From Halichondria panicea (Eukaryota > Porifera > Demospongiae > Suberitida > Halichondriidae), in the NCBI RefSeq assembly GCF_963675165.1, contig NC_087380.1:574303-638302 (forward strand): DNA of 64,000 nt. The letters are read 5' to 3'. Below, in pieces: positions 24,101 to 35,559 of the stretch; within the stretch, counting starts at the first letter, position 1, and each line of letters begins with the position of its first letter. The notes below the pieces were generated by a model. The model saw only the letters and a program-made list of their open reading frames with translations, made no database searches and was not told the origin of the DNA. Position numbers and translations under genes: made by a program.

Positions 24101-25569
24101 ACTATCACAAGTTGGTTTACTGCCACTCCAGTCTCCAGTAGCCTGACAAGTCCTAGTGTTTGTACCATTCAGATTATAGCCAGTGTTACAGGTGTAGGTA
24201 GCATTCATCATGAAGGTGGTTCCAGAGGATGTGTTCACTGCTCCATTGGTGGGGTCGTCCAGGGAACCACAGTCAACAGCTACAGTGTTTAAGAATAAGA
24301 TCATAAAAACAATAAAGTAGATCCATGTAATTATACTTACGATCACAAGTTGGAGCAGACCCACTCCAGTCTCCATTATCCTGACACATTCTGGTCATAT
24401 CTCCATTCAGATTGTAGCTAGTTTCACACGTGTAGGAAGCATTGCTACCAAAGTTGCCAATAGTGATAGTGACCAAGCCATTGTCCGGGCCAGGGAGGTT
24501 GCCACAGTCAATAACTAAAATAAAGAACCTGCGCTTAAAAACAAGAAATTGCGAGGCATATGCAAACTTACGAGTACAAACTGGTACACTGCCACTCCAG
24601 TTTCCATTAGCCTCACAAGTCCTAGTGGTGTCTCCAGTCAGATTGTGGCCACGGACACAGGTGTAGGTGGCATTACTCATGAAGGTGTTGTTAAGTACGT
24701 TGACCATTCCATTATTAGGGTCAGAGAGAGGTGGACAGGTGACAACTGCAGGGAAGAAGAGGCCGCAATGCAACAGTGTACACAATGAACAAGAGATGAT
24801 AACGTACTATCACAAGCTGGTTCATTGCCACTCCAAGTTCCATTAGCCAGGCATGTCCTAGTGTTTGTTCCATTCAGATTGTAGCCAGTGTTACAGCTGT
24901 AGGTAGCATTGCTCCCAAAGGTGGTTCCAGAGGGTGTGTTCACTGCTCCATTGGAGGGGTTAGGGGGGCCACCACAGTTGACAACTAAAACAATAGGAGG
25001 CTCATGAAAGCATATGAGAGAAGCATACAATGTAACGTACTATCACAAGTTGGAGCAGTCCCACTCCAGTCTCCATCAACCTGACATGTCCTGGTCATAT
25101 TTCCATCCAGATTGAAGCCAGTGTCACAAGAGTAGGTAGCAATACTTCCACGAGTAGTATTAGGAGTGCTCACTGATCCATTACCAGGGTTATCAAGTGG
25201 GCCACAATCAATCACTGTGTGTGTGTGCATGTGTGTGTGTGTGTGTAGAGACCAGCGTAGTACAAGCATAGACACAGGCAATGCACTAGACAGCTTACCA
25301 ACTGTTAGAAATGCTGGGTCAGAGGTGACATTTACACTCCCATTTGACACAACACAGGTATAAGCTCCCTCATCAGAGGCAGCTACTGTGATGACAGTGA
25401 GGGTGGATGTGTTGGTGCCAGAGTACATGTCAGCAGTGTCGGCAATGTTCCTCCCACCATACTGCCACTGGTAGGTAATGTTGCCTCCAGTAGCAGTTAC
25501 TGTGAATGTGGTATCTTGACCCAACGGGATATCTGTCTGGTTGCTTGGTTGTTCTGTGATCATAGGAAA

Positions 25570-25603
<34 letters not shown>

Positions 25604-27114
25604 ATGTGTGTGCATGTGTGATGTGTGTGTGTGTGGGTGTGTGTGCATGTGCGTATGCGTGTGTGGGTGATATAATTATATACATAGATGCACATCCGTT
25701 TGAAACCTGGGTCTCTGACTTACAGGGAATTATAAAGAAAATTCTCAAACAGGAAGATGACTGTTTCCAGTGATTTCCAGTTTTATAATTTACTACGTCT
25801 GACTTGGTTCTTAAGATTAAGAGTGGCCTGAACAACAGGCAGCAACAAAAGACAACACAAAACTAAAAAACAGACAGCCTGAGGAACAGAAAAAGAAAAC
25901 AGAGCCCGGCGTTGAGAGTTGATAATGATTTCGTTTTAGTGGGACAACACGCGGGTAAATTCAACGTTTTGAAAGCACTGACCCCGCCTACAGAGGTGGA
26001 TACTGGGAGGTGGTCAAATAGCTCGCCATCACTCATGCATCACTGTCATACAAATGTACAATAAGACTGTTATTCCTTAAATATTACACTTGCTTCAACT
26101 AAATTCTGGCAGAGACCTAAAATACCAAAAACACCGTACTGTCTGTGCTTGGGGGTTTTGTGGTTGTAGTAGCTGATAAAGGATTGGTCTTCTTATGTGC
26201 ATGGGAAAGGGGAATTACCTCAAGCACACGAGATTATAATCCTTGGCAAGTACATGTATAGATACAAGTAAGAGTATATCTACTCTTGATTTGGTTATAA
26301 CCTCATAGTTACTTTATGCACTCCTGGTTACTTCTATATAGTCTTACTTGTACAAATGGCTGCAGGTATTGGAGACCAGGTACCAGCACTAGTACCATCA
26401 CTCATACAAGTTATCGGAGTAGCTCCACTGATGGTGTACCCAGGGTCACAGGTGTAGGTGGCCATGTTGGTGGTTGCATCGTATGAGATCATTCCATTAG
26501 ACAGGGGACTCAGTGTGGGGCAGGGAGCTGTGGGGGGTGGGGGTTAGTATTGGACATAGACAATATAGTCAGCACTCACTGAAGGTGACACATCTCCTCA
26601 GTGCTGTGTTAGTCCTCACACAGCAGTGTTCTCCATCAGGACTGAAGTGTGTGGGACCACGATACAGAGCAACGCCAAAATTAGGAAGATCTCTGATGAA
26701 CACTTCATCCTGAACTGCCAACGATCTACTTTCAAATTGCAATGCACTCCCATCGGGGAACAGCCACAATACACTACCAGTTTGTGCGGTGAAGCAAACC
26801 CAGGGGCGTGGTGGATTAGTGCCAGCTCCTGATCCAACATCAGAGAATGAGATGATCTCTCCAGTGTGGTCAGTGTCAGGGGGCTCATTGGATGCTGCCA
26901 GTCGAACTGTATGCCATAATACAATAATTGATGCTCTGATACCAAATCTATATACAGTGTACACTTGTTTCATCTAGATTTACACCATGCAGTGGATATG
27001 ATCTAGATCTAGCGCAAGATTCTAGCTAATGAATATCAACTCACTCAAAGGTTGTCCATACACAAGAGAAACACTTCCCAGCAGACAGCAGAGAAATTGA
27101 GTTACAGTAGCCAT
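21197..27114 (-). CDS. R5: Ig-Sushi-Cys-rich-FN3 receptor, membrane end not found
   Basis: Exons: signal 27045-27114; Ig-like 26580-26906; Sushi 26348-26527; Ig 25299-25571 (WQYGG and YTCVV present, first Cys absent); eight Sushi at 25041-25214, 24808-24984, 24572-24745, 24341-24514, 24103-24279, 23873-24046, 23640-23816, 23355-23531; a decayed Sushi near 23222-23330; Sushi 22730-22912; a Cys-rich exon 22318-22475 (CPVGTYQ, CVPCPGN, CTCFRGYY) like the repeats before the FN3 domains of Eph receptors; FN3 21833-22156; FN3 21321-21530 with its end at about 21197-21253 (WSELVPL). No membrane helix or kinase/phosphatase exon follows before R6. The Sushi-Cys-rich-FN3 order differs from every neighbour. 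The product may be secreted, or the gene may have lost its 3' end in the deletion seen at 20800. Exon phases are consistent. Confidence 0.72.
25572..26347. other. Long intron of R5, microsatellite plus unique DNA
   Basis: Holds a GT-rich microsatellite (25573-25665) right at the acceptor of the Ig exon, then about 680 bp of AT-rich sequence in which I recognise no exon. Confidence 0.6.
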
Positions 27115-27309
27115 TCTCTAGTAGTATATATGTATAGCTATGTCTATATGTAGCTCTAATTATATACAGTGACAGAGTGAGTGGGCGTCATTATAATAAT
27201 TGCCTTCAGTTATGACAGGAGCACATCTCATGCTCCAACAATACAATTTGCTAAATTACATGAAACAGTGACACATACATTGACAAACTAGACTGTGTTG
27301 TTATAGTGT

Positions 27310-30300
27310 CTACTTGTTCTCTGTGTTGCAGTCAGTGGATGCATAAGCTGCACAGGCTGAGAGCTGGTAGTCTGCAGGAGGAGGGGGGCGTGGCTGGTCC
27401 ACCACCTCATAGGTAGCCTCCTCTTGTAGTCTGCTCAACCCCTCGTAATCAGGGGAGGGGAGATGACTCATCACCACTGGGGGTAGTCTGCACGAAATAA
27501 AAAAATGGCATAACTATAATTATATGTATGTATACATCAATAATTATTATAGTAGACTCTCGCTATATTCCAGCTCTCTGAAGTACGGCCACCTCGATAT
27601 ACCAGCCATTTGGTTTGGCACAGATTGCTAGCTACTGCATGAACACAACTCTCCCTGAAATGTAACTCTAACCACACCAGTACACAAGTGTACAGCTATT
27701 TCATTCACAGACGTACTAGACCATGCATAATTAATACGGTATACAATAAAAGCACATAATTTGATAACCGACAGAAACTCTAAAACCATACACATGATTA
27801 ATGTACAGTTAAGAACACACCATGCATAAGAATGGAATCTATTAACTATATACATGTACTTGATATACACGGAATAATTAAATGCACAATCATAACAAAC
27901 GCTCTCTACAATCATACCGGTACACATAGTTATGACAGCTACTTCCTTCACACACTAACACTCACTGTGTTGGTTGGCTGCCTGTCTTCTCATCACTCAT
28001 GTCCTTGGATCCAGACCTCCGTTGCCTCAACATAACCAGCACAAGCAATATGATCAGTACTAGCACAGCAATGGCCAAGACTCCAGCAACCACCCCACCA
28101 GCCACTGCACTAACATTGACCACTACACTCTCTGTGGGTGAGGTAGTAGCAGTTGACCGATTAGTGATGTCCTCAGGGCACTCTGGACTATTGAGGTTAG
28201 CAATGACAATCGGACAACTGTTAGTCACACTGAGGCCTGCACTCTGCACCACAACGATTGGATCATTCTCAACCCACTGTTCCATTAGCCTAGCCAGTTG
28301 TATGGTGGATACACTCTCTGTTCCAGTCAGCACAGCTCGGTAGGTCACATGACTAGAGGAGCCGTCGAAACAATTGATAAACTCGTCAGTGAGAAGGGAG
28401 GGGCTGAACCCACAAGCACACAATCCTTCAACACCTTGAGATAGTCTGGTAGTGATGCCACTGGCTTTGGCCATTGTCTCTGACTCAATGTACACCTCAC
28501 AGTTTGTTATTACATCCAGACGGAGTTGAATGTTGAGTGCTGGAAAACAAAAATAAACTGTTACCAAAAGAGAATTGATGTGAATCCATATGAACACACT
28601 ATAGTTACACATGATCTTTAGTAAGGTTTTACATAAATGATTATTTTTACTTTCAGGTATGCTTACATATTTTCAGTGGAATTGTAAAGGCTTTCCAACT
28701 TACTCCTGAACTCAATGGTGTAGTGAGTAGCTACAGTGTGTTCCCCCTCAAGCTGACTGGAGGTGAGGATGACCTGACAGCTGTACTGACCAGCGTCTGA
28801 CAAGTATAGAGAGTGTCAAAGTTGAGGGTTGCTGTGCTGGTCATGAGTGACCCTCCCTCCCTCGTCCACTGGTAGGAGAGGGTGGGTTGTAGAAAGGCCC
28901 CTCCACTCAGGGAACAAGTGAGGGAGAAACTCTGACCAGCCATTGGACCTCCACTGGGGCTGATCACAGCTAGGAGCTCTGTGAAATAATAACAATGTAG
29001 TTTCATTTAGTACCAGAGTAAATAGGACAGATAACGACAGGTAGACACAACAACTGAACATAGACTGAACATGTAAACATAATATTGTGATGTTGCTAAT
29101 AACTTGCGTACGTAAACAGGTTGGAGCAACTGGAGTCCACTGTCCATCACCACCACAAGTCCGAGTGTTTGCTCCAATGAGAGTGTATCCAGGGTTACAG
29201 GTGTAGGTAGCAGTCATCATGAAGGTGGTTCCAGAGGATGTGCTCACTGCTCCATTGGAGGGGGCCTCCAGGGAACCACAGTTGACAACTGTAACAGACA
29301 ATCAATTTTATTCAACTAACTTCAACATAATTATACTCAGGGATCACGTTTCGTAATTGCCTGTGAAACTGCATTTCATTTTATGGAATCGACCAAGTGC
29401 TTGCAAACCGTAGCCCTGTATTGCGTGTAACACATGTAGGGATTCAACCACTTAGTGACTCTGCATATATGGAAATGCAGTCATAACCACTTACGAAACC
29501 TGATCACCGTAGTCACCCGCTCCTTCTCTTATTTATGGGCAACGCTCACAGATATAAAGGGTTCAGTAATAAGATTATAGGAAATCACGTGAGGCCACAA
29601 CACATTGGTATAACATACTTTCACAAACTGGTGCAGCTGGACTCCAAACTCCAGTTGGTCCATTTGTTATACTTGCTCCACAAGTTCTGCTCTCGCTACC
29701 AACAATGTTGTATCCAGTGTTACAGGTGTAGGTAGCAGTCATCATGAAGGTGGTTCCAGAGGATGTGTCCACTGCTCCATTGGAGGGGGCCATCAGTGCT
29801 CCACAGTCAACAGCTGTGGGGAGATGCTTGATCACCATTACTTCCAACCACCATTGCTAACTCACGTGAACAAGTTGGTGCCACTCCTGACCACTGACCA
29901 GTAGCTTCACAATGTCTAGTAGCACTACTAGTGAGGAAGTAGCCAGGGTCACAGCTGTATGCAGCAAAGGTGAGGTAGTCCCGACTAGGGGTGGTGGACA
30001 CACCTCCATTGGTAGGGGAGGTTAGGACAGGGCAGGTGACGACTGTGTTGGGGAAAATAAACACACACTAACTACTTACTAGTTCTGATGGTCTTACTTG
30101 TACAAGTGGGAGGTGATGGAGACCAGGTACCAGCACTAGTACCATCACTCATACAAGTTATCGGAGTAGCTCCACTGATGGTGTACCCAGTGTCACAGGT
30201 GTAGGTGGCCATGTTGGTGGTTGCATCGTATGAGATCATTCCATTAGACAGTGGACTCAGTGTGGGGCAGGGAGCTGTGGGGGGTGGGGGTTAGTATTGG

Positions 30301-30859
30301 ACATAGACAATATAGTCAGCACTCACTGAAGGTGACACATCTCCTCAGTCCTGTGTTAACCCTCACACAGCAGTATTCTCCATCAGGACTGAAGTGTGTG
30401 GGACCACGATGCAGAGCAACGCCAAAATTAGGAATATCTCTGATGAACAATTCATCCTGAACTGCCAACGATCTACTATCAAGTTGCAATGCACTCCCAT
30501 TGGGGAACAGCCACAATACACTACCAGTGTCTTCGGTGTAGCAAACCCAGGGGCGTAGTAGCTGTAGAACATTAGTTCCTCCTGGTCCAACATCAGAGAA
30601 TGAGATGATCTCTCCAGTGTGGTCAGTGTCATCGGGCTCATTGGCTGGTGCCAGTCGAACTGTATGCCATTAATGTAATAATTGATGCTCTGATACCAAA
30701 CCTATATAGATATACTATACACCAGTAGCACAAGATTTAGATTCTATATCTAGAGCTTTATAGTTGCACTGCACTGCATATCAACTCACTCAAAGGTTGC
30801 CCATACACAAGAGAAACACTTCCCAGCAGACAGCAGAGAAATAGAGTTACAGTAGCCAT
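27310..30859 (-). pseudogene. R4: type Y Sushi/Ig receptor, Ig exon frameshifted
   Basis: Exons: signal 30790-30859; Ig-like 30327-30659; Sushi 30098-30274, 29866-30042, 29619-29813, 29112-29288; Ig 28704-28978; membrane-proximal domain plus helix 27966-28539; tail 27310-27487. The Ig exon has two extra bases (TATAG where paralogs have TAG, about 28803-28806). LYLSDAGQYSC thus becomes a shifted frame that stops near 28731, before the helix. The downstream exons are intact: helix of Val/Ile/Leu after a Gly-Ala stretch, RQRRSGSKD stop-transfer, and a tail with YEGL, YEVV and YQLS. Either a recent pseudogene, a soluble form, or a sequence error. Confidence 0.75.
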
Positions 30860-31055
30860 TCTCTACTGTTTAGTAGTAGCTAGCTAGAGTATAATTGGCG
30901 ATTTTTAACTTAGCGACCCTCACCCTATATCCTCAAATTTTTCCTCAGAAATGACAAATATTAAAAAACTGGCAAATACAAAAACTAAAATCCTACGTCT
31001 AACTTCAAAAACAACAATAAAAGATGCACTCACATTCACATTAAAAGTTTTAGTT

Positions 31056-34000
31056 TTAAAGAAAGTTTGCGTAAGTATCGAAGGAGTCCAAGTAGACCAA
31101 CAAGGCCTCAAAAACATCCTTGTAGTTGTCCTGTGAGGGGGAGTGGCACATTAATACACATACACTGTGATGTGCTATGTAATGCAATGCATGGCCTGTT
31201 ACATTGTATACTAATTATGGGGAAACAGCTGCTGAGAGGTCTGGCTTGTAATTAAGTGGTGCAGGCTCTATATATATTAGCTGTAAGCAGATGAACTCAC
31301 GACTGAGGGTACTGCCCCTGGCTTGTGGACCCTGAGAGCCTTGACCACCTGGAACACATCCACCACTCCCTCTGTCTTGCAACGGTCAATGGTAGTAGCT
31401 ATGGAGCAGTACATACCAGAGCGGGTCGCAGTGTCACTGGAAACAATACAATATAATTAGGAACTTATTATAACAGACCCTCACCTGCAGTGGACCACAA
31501 TCGCCTTGTTTCCAGTCCTCCTTTGAACCTTTATAACCTCCTCATTCACGTCAGTTACAATCTTGAGGTTCTCACATGCACCAGTCGACTTCCAACCGAG
31601 AATTTGGATTTGAATTATTTGCTGAGTTTGCTTAGTCTGGAGGAAAAATTTAAGGAACGATAAAAAAGCAACCAAAGTGATATACAAGTACACACCTTCT
31701 TGTTAAGCACGCTCAGTTGCCTCATAACGAACCCAGTGTTGGTTTCCTCCCCCAAGTTATCGATGGTGAACTCACCGAAGGAGGTGACATTGCCACTCTC
31801 TGGCCAGTACTGGGAGCATGCCTCCTACACACACACACACACACTCAACAGGGAGGACCTCTAATGGAGACCATCACTTACCTTCCCATCCTCACTGAGA
31901 GGAGTTAACATCACAACAGCCGCACACTTCCTGTCATAGATCACCTTCCAGAAGTTACGCACGGTTGAGTCCAGTGGATTCTGGGCAATGATGTATGCCT
32001 TCTGGTGCTTGTAGCCCTGGAGGGAGAGAGGGGGAACACTGAACATAGTGCTCCAAATTATGTTATAGTTATAACATGGGCACGAGGCATACAAGCACTG
32101 AAGCACGAGGGCCTAGCTTATAGTAACATATTTATGGTGAAGCAAAATTGAAGGACTTATCTACATTTAAGCCACGCATCATCACGAGGACTTAGGAGCA
32201 CAAAGTCTTCCACAAATTGAACCTTGGACAATTTAAAAATCTACATGGATGCAAAGAATTAACTCCAGCTATGTTGAACAGTGCCCTGACTAAACTTCTT
32301 TGATACTTTGTTCTCCATTAATTAATCATGTCTGCCAGAGGGGCGTTTTGTGGTTAGTGATTATGACTTTGCGGCAAGTGCATATAAAACAACAACATAG
32401 CAACAACATAGCAACGGGATAAAAAGTGCGATATTATGGCGTGCTATGTAAGTGGGTGTTTTATCTATATGCCTGTTTTCATAGCTATTTGTCCGTAACT
32501 TGCTCAGTAGCTCTTAATTGATAGCTAGTGCTACAATAAATATAATTACGGTCTACTTGGATCAGTGATTCATTTCAGGCAAGTGTGAATTTTCTGGGCT
32601 GTGGGTGATTTGTTTTAAACCATGCAGGCCCGTTTTCGGAGCTATCATCTAGGGTTGCTAACAAATATTGTTGTGCATGTTTAAGCAGCTCTGCAATACA
32701 CACTTACATTACACACTTACATTGACAAAGACGGCATTGACATAGTCACGACCAGGGTCCTCTCCTTTTAGGAACACACGGTGATTCTCAACTGTGGAGT
32801 TGGTAAAGGGTCGTTTACATACAATCAGGTAAAGGTCGTTTAATATAAAATCTAAAACCTTATATTAGTAAATACTTACTTGGTAGGTACTGTATTCCCC
32901 TGTTCAGGTTCTTGTGTCTCAATGCACCGCTGCAGTTGACCTCATTCGGATTTGGAGATACCTGTTCCAGAATTTGGAACTGGTATTGGAATCCAGAGAC
33001 GGTTTTTCCCGGGGCCACTGATGACATCTTCTGTATCTGTCTGCGCAGATCTCCAGCACTGATCTGAGTGTCTCCACACGTCACTGACTCAAGGATAGCA
33101 TCGTGGATGAACACATATTGGTCCTATAGGTAGAGGGGCAATGAGCATGCTCAGTAGAATCAAAATGGCAGTATATATAAGCCATTTCACTATAACAGTT
33201 AATATAATAAATACTATAGGCACTTAGACTGGACAGATCATACGATGCATGCAAACTTCATGCTCAATAAAGTATTTTAACGGTTCATTTCACCTAGTGG
33301 GTAACAAGCAACGTGCATAACATACCTTAACCCATTAACAGTTATAAGGAAGTCATTACCACTTTACTACACTGGTGAACATGACACCACTCTCTGGCTA
33401 CACATGTCATCCCCTACACATTCTTATCATATACTGTAACCATAATATCATCACTCTAGAATGCGAGGTTAATCGATTGTGTATGACACTGTACAAGCCT
33501 GGTTGCGTTTCTAACTATTGCGAATCATACGCCAAGCATGGGAAATTGCAAGCTCACTCTTTAGGTTTCTTTTGATTGTGAATTATGCGAAAATTCACAA
33601 TTTGCTATCGAAAAAAACGACGCATTTGAAACCTGATATAATATGGTGGATAGAATTACAGTTACTTCTGTAAGCTTCTGTGTCTAGTCTAGTGCTTACT
33701 TGAGTCTGGACCATTTTCATCCTCTGTTTGCGAGCTTTGACAATGGTGCTGGAAACACCGACGACATTTTCAGCTGCGATTTGATCTAGGATATTATCAA
33801 GGGCAATGTAAGTGCCTGTGCGTCCCACACCAGCACTGCAGTGGACCAGGAGAGGACCTCTGGATGGCTTGTGTTGGGACTTGACCCGACGATGGAACCC
33901 AAGAATGGGCGTGGCATAGTCAGGCACACCGTGATCAGGCCACGTTGTAAAGTGAAACTGAGTGGTCTTGAAAGGTTTCCCACTTTGCCCTTTCATCTGT

Positions 34001-35185
34001 GACAAAAGAAACATATCACAACAATGAAAGAGAATTGCTGTCTGAAAGTAAACTGTGAAAAAACACAATGTTAACAAAATAAATGTTATTGTAACAACAT
34101 AATAATGTACTATAATTTATATACCACACTTTTATTAGGTACTCACTGCAAGTAGTAGGTTTCTGACAGTGTAGTCAGCCAGGACCTGCTGGTCTGTGAT
34201 GGTGACTGTGAAGGGGCCATAGTTCACACTGCCACTGTCTGGCCAGTACTGTTGACACTTGATCTTGTTGTTCTCCTTGAGGTTGGTGAGCATGACTATT
34301 ATGGGTGGTCTCTCCTGCCACATCATGCGCCAGAAGTCCACCAGGGTATTGGGTAGTGGTCCTATGATAGGCGAGGGGAGAATAGACATATGAAAACAAG
34401 CAATGAAGCACATTACAATAGTTATGATTGTAAAGCAAGCACACAGCAAGTGTGCATAGTTACTGTCTTGTGTGTACAGTTATGCTCTAGTGAAACATGA
34501 AACTGATACCTTGAGAAGCAATGAACTTGTTTGGCTTGTCAAAACCCTACAGTAGAGAGGGTGAAACCATGGTAAGGAATACAACATAAACATGGTAATT
34601 GCATGTGTTATCATGAATAAATCTAGGAAGCTTGTACCCACACGTGAATATCTATATCTCACAATCAGCTTGTACAACATACAAGTACATGTACAACAAT
34701 TACAGCAGAGGCAACTCCCACATATTTGGCCATATATTGTTATTCATTGACTTGTATGGGAGAGACAGGCAGCCCTGACAGGATATGATTATCATTAACT
34801 ATAGTTCCAAACACCCTAAATTCCTGACCCTTTCAGTCACAACACACACTAGCTCACGTCTACATAGGAGGCATTGATGTAGTCACTCTGACAGTCCTCT
34901 TGTCCAGGGATGGGGTCTAGGATAATGAGGTTGTCATCATCTGCAGGAAACCAGAGAGTGTGTGTGTGTATGTGTTCGTGTTATGACCACATGAAGCCAC
35001 AATGAGGAAGTATAAAATCCCCTCTGAACAAAATACTGATTCTACCTCAGGAACTTACACACAAGAATGTTTCCGAATCTGTTTTCATCTTTGTGCTGTT
35101 TGGCAATTGCTGTTGAGTGTTCACCTTCCTTGCCACCGAGACCCTGTGCAGTGTGTGGTGTGTGTGTGTGTGTGTGTGATGTGTG

Positions 35186-35224
<39 letters not shown>

Positions 35225-35498
35225 GGAGTGAACATCATAACAATAACAAGGCCAGTCTGTTGGTGAGGTAATAAGCACAATCGCTGTACATGTATTAAAC
35301 CCACCGAATAGTTGTTGGAAAACTTCTTGTTTCCATTAGCATGCTGCTCAGTGACATATGCTCCAAACCCATCCACTGGTATAGGAGTGAGGTCCACCTC
35401 ATCTGTCACCTCTGCTTCCCTTCCCTCTGGTACCACTATCAACTGGAGCTCTTTCTCAGCTGTGCCAGAAGGTCCACTGGCCACCAGCTTATAGACAC

Positions 35499-35559
<61 letters not shown>

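Noticed and set aside
25430-25835. His/Thr-rich and Cys/Val-rich frames
   Set aside because: Translation of a GT/CA microsatellite.
26616-26945. Open frame overlapping the Ig-like exon of R5 (and equivalents at 13878-14147, 18044-18415, 30363-30641) reading DWQHPMS...SVLMENTAV
   Set aside because: It is an alternative frame of the Ig-like exon. Only the other frame has the conserved Cys pattern, joins the signal exon and Sushi exon in phase 1, and keeps reading through the GTGAGTGC donor.
27999-28343. Plus-strand Thr-rich frame (also 15214-15558, 49241-49666, 56737-57204)
   Set aside because: Reverse complement of the membrane-helix exon; it recurs only because that exon is duplicated.
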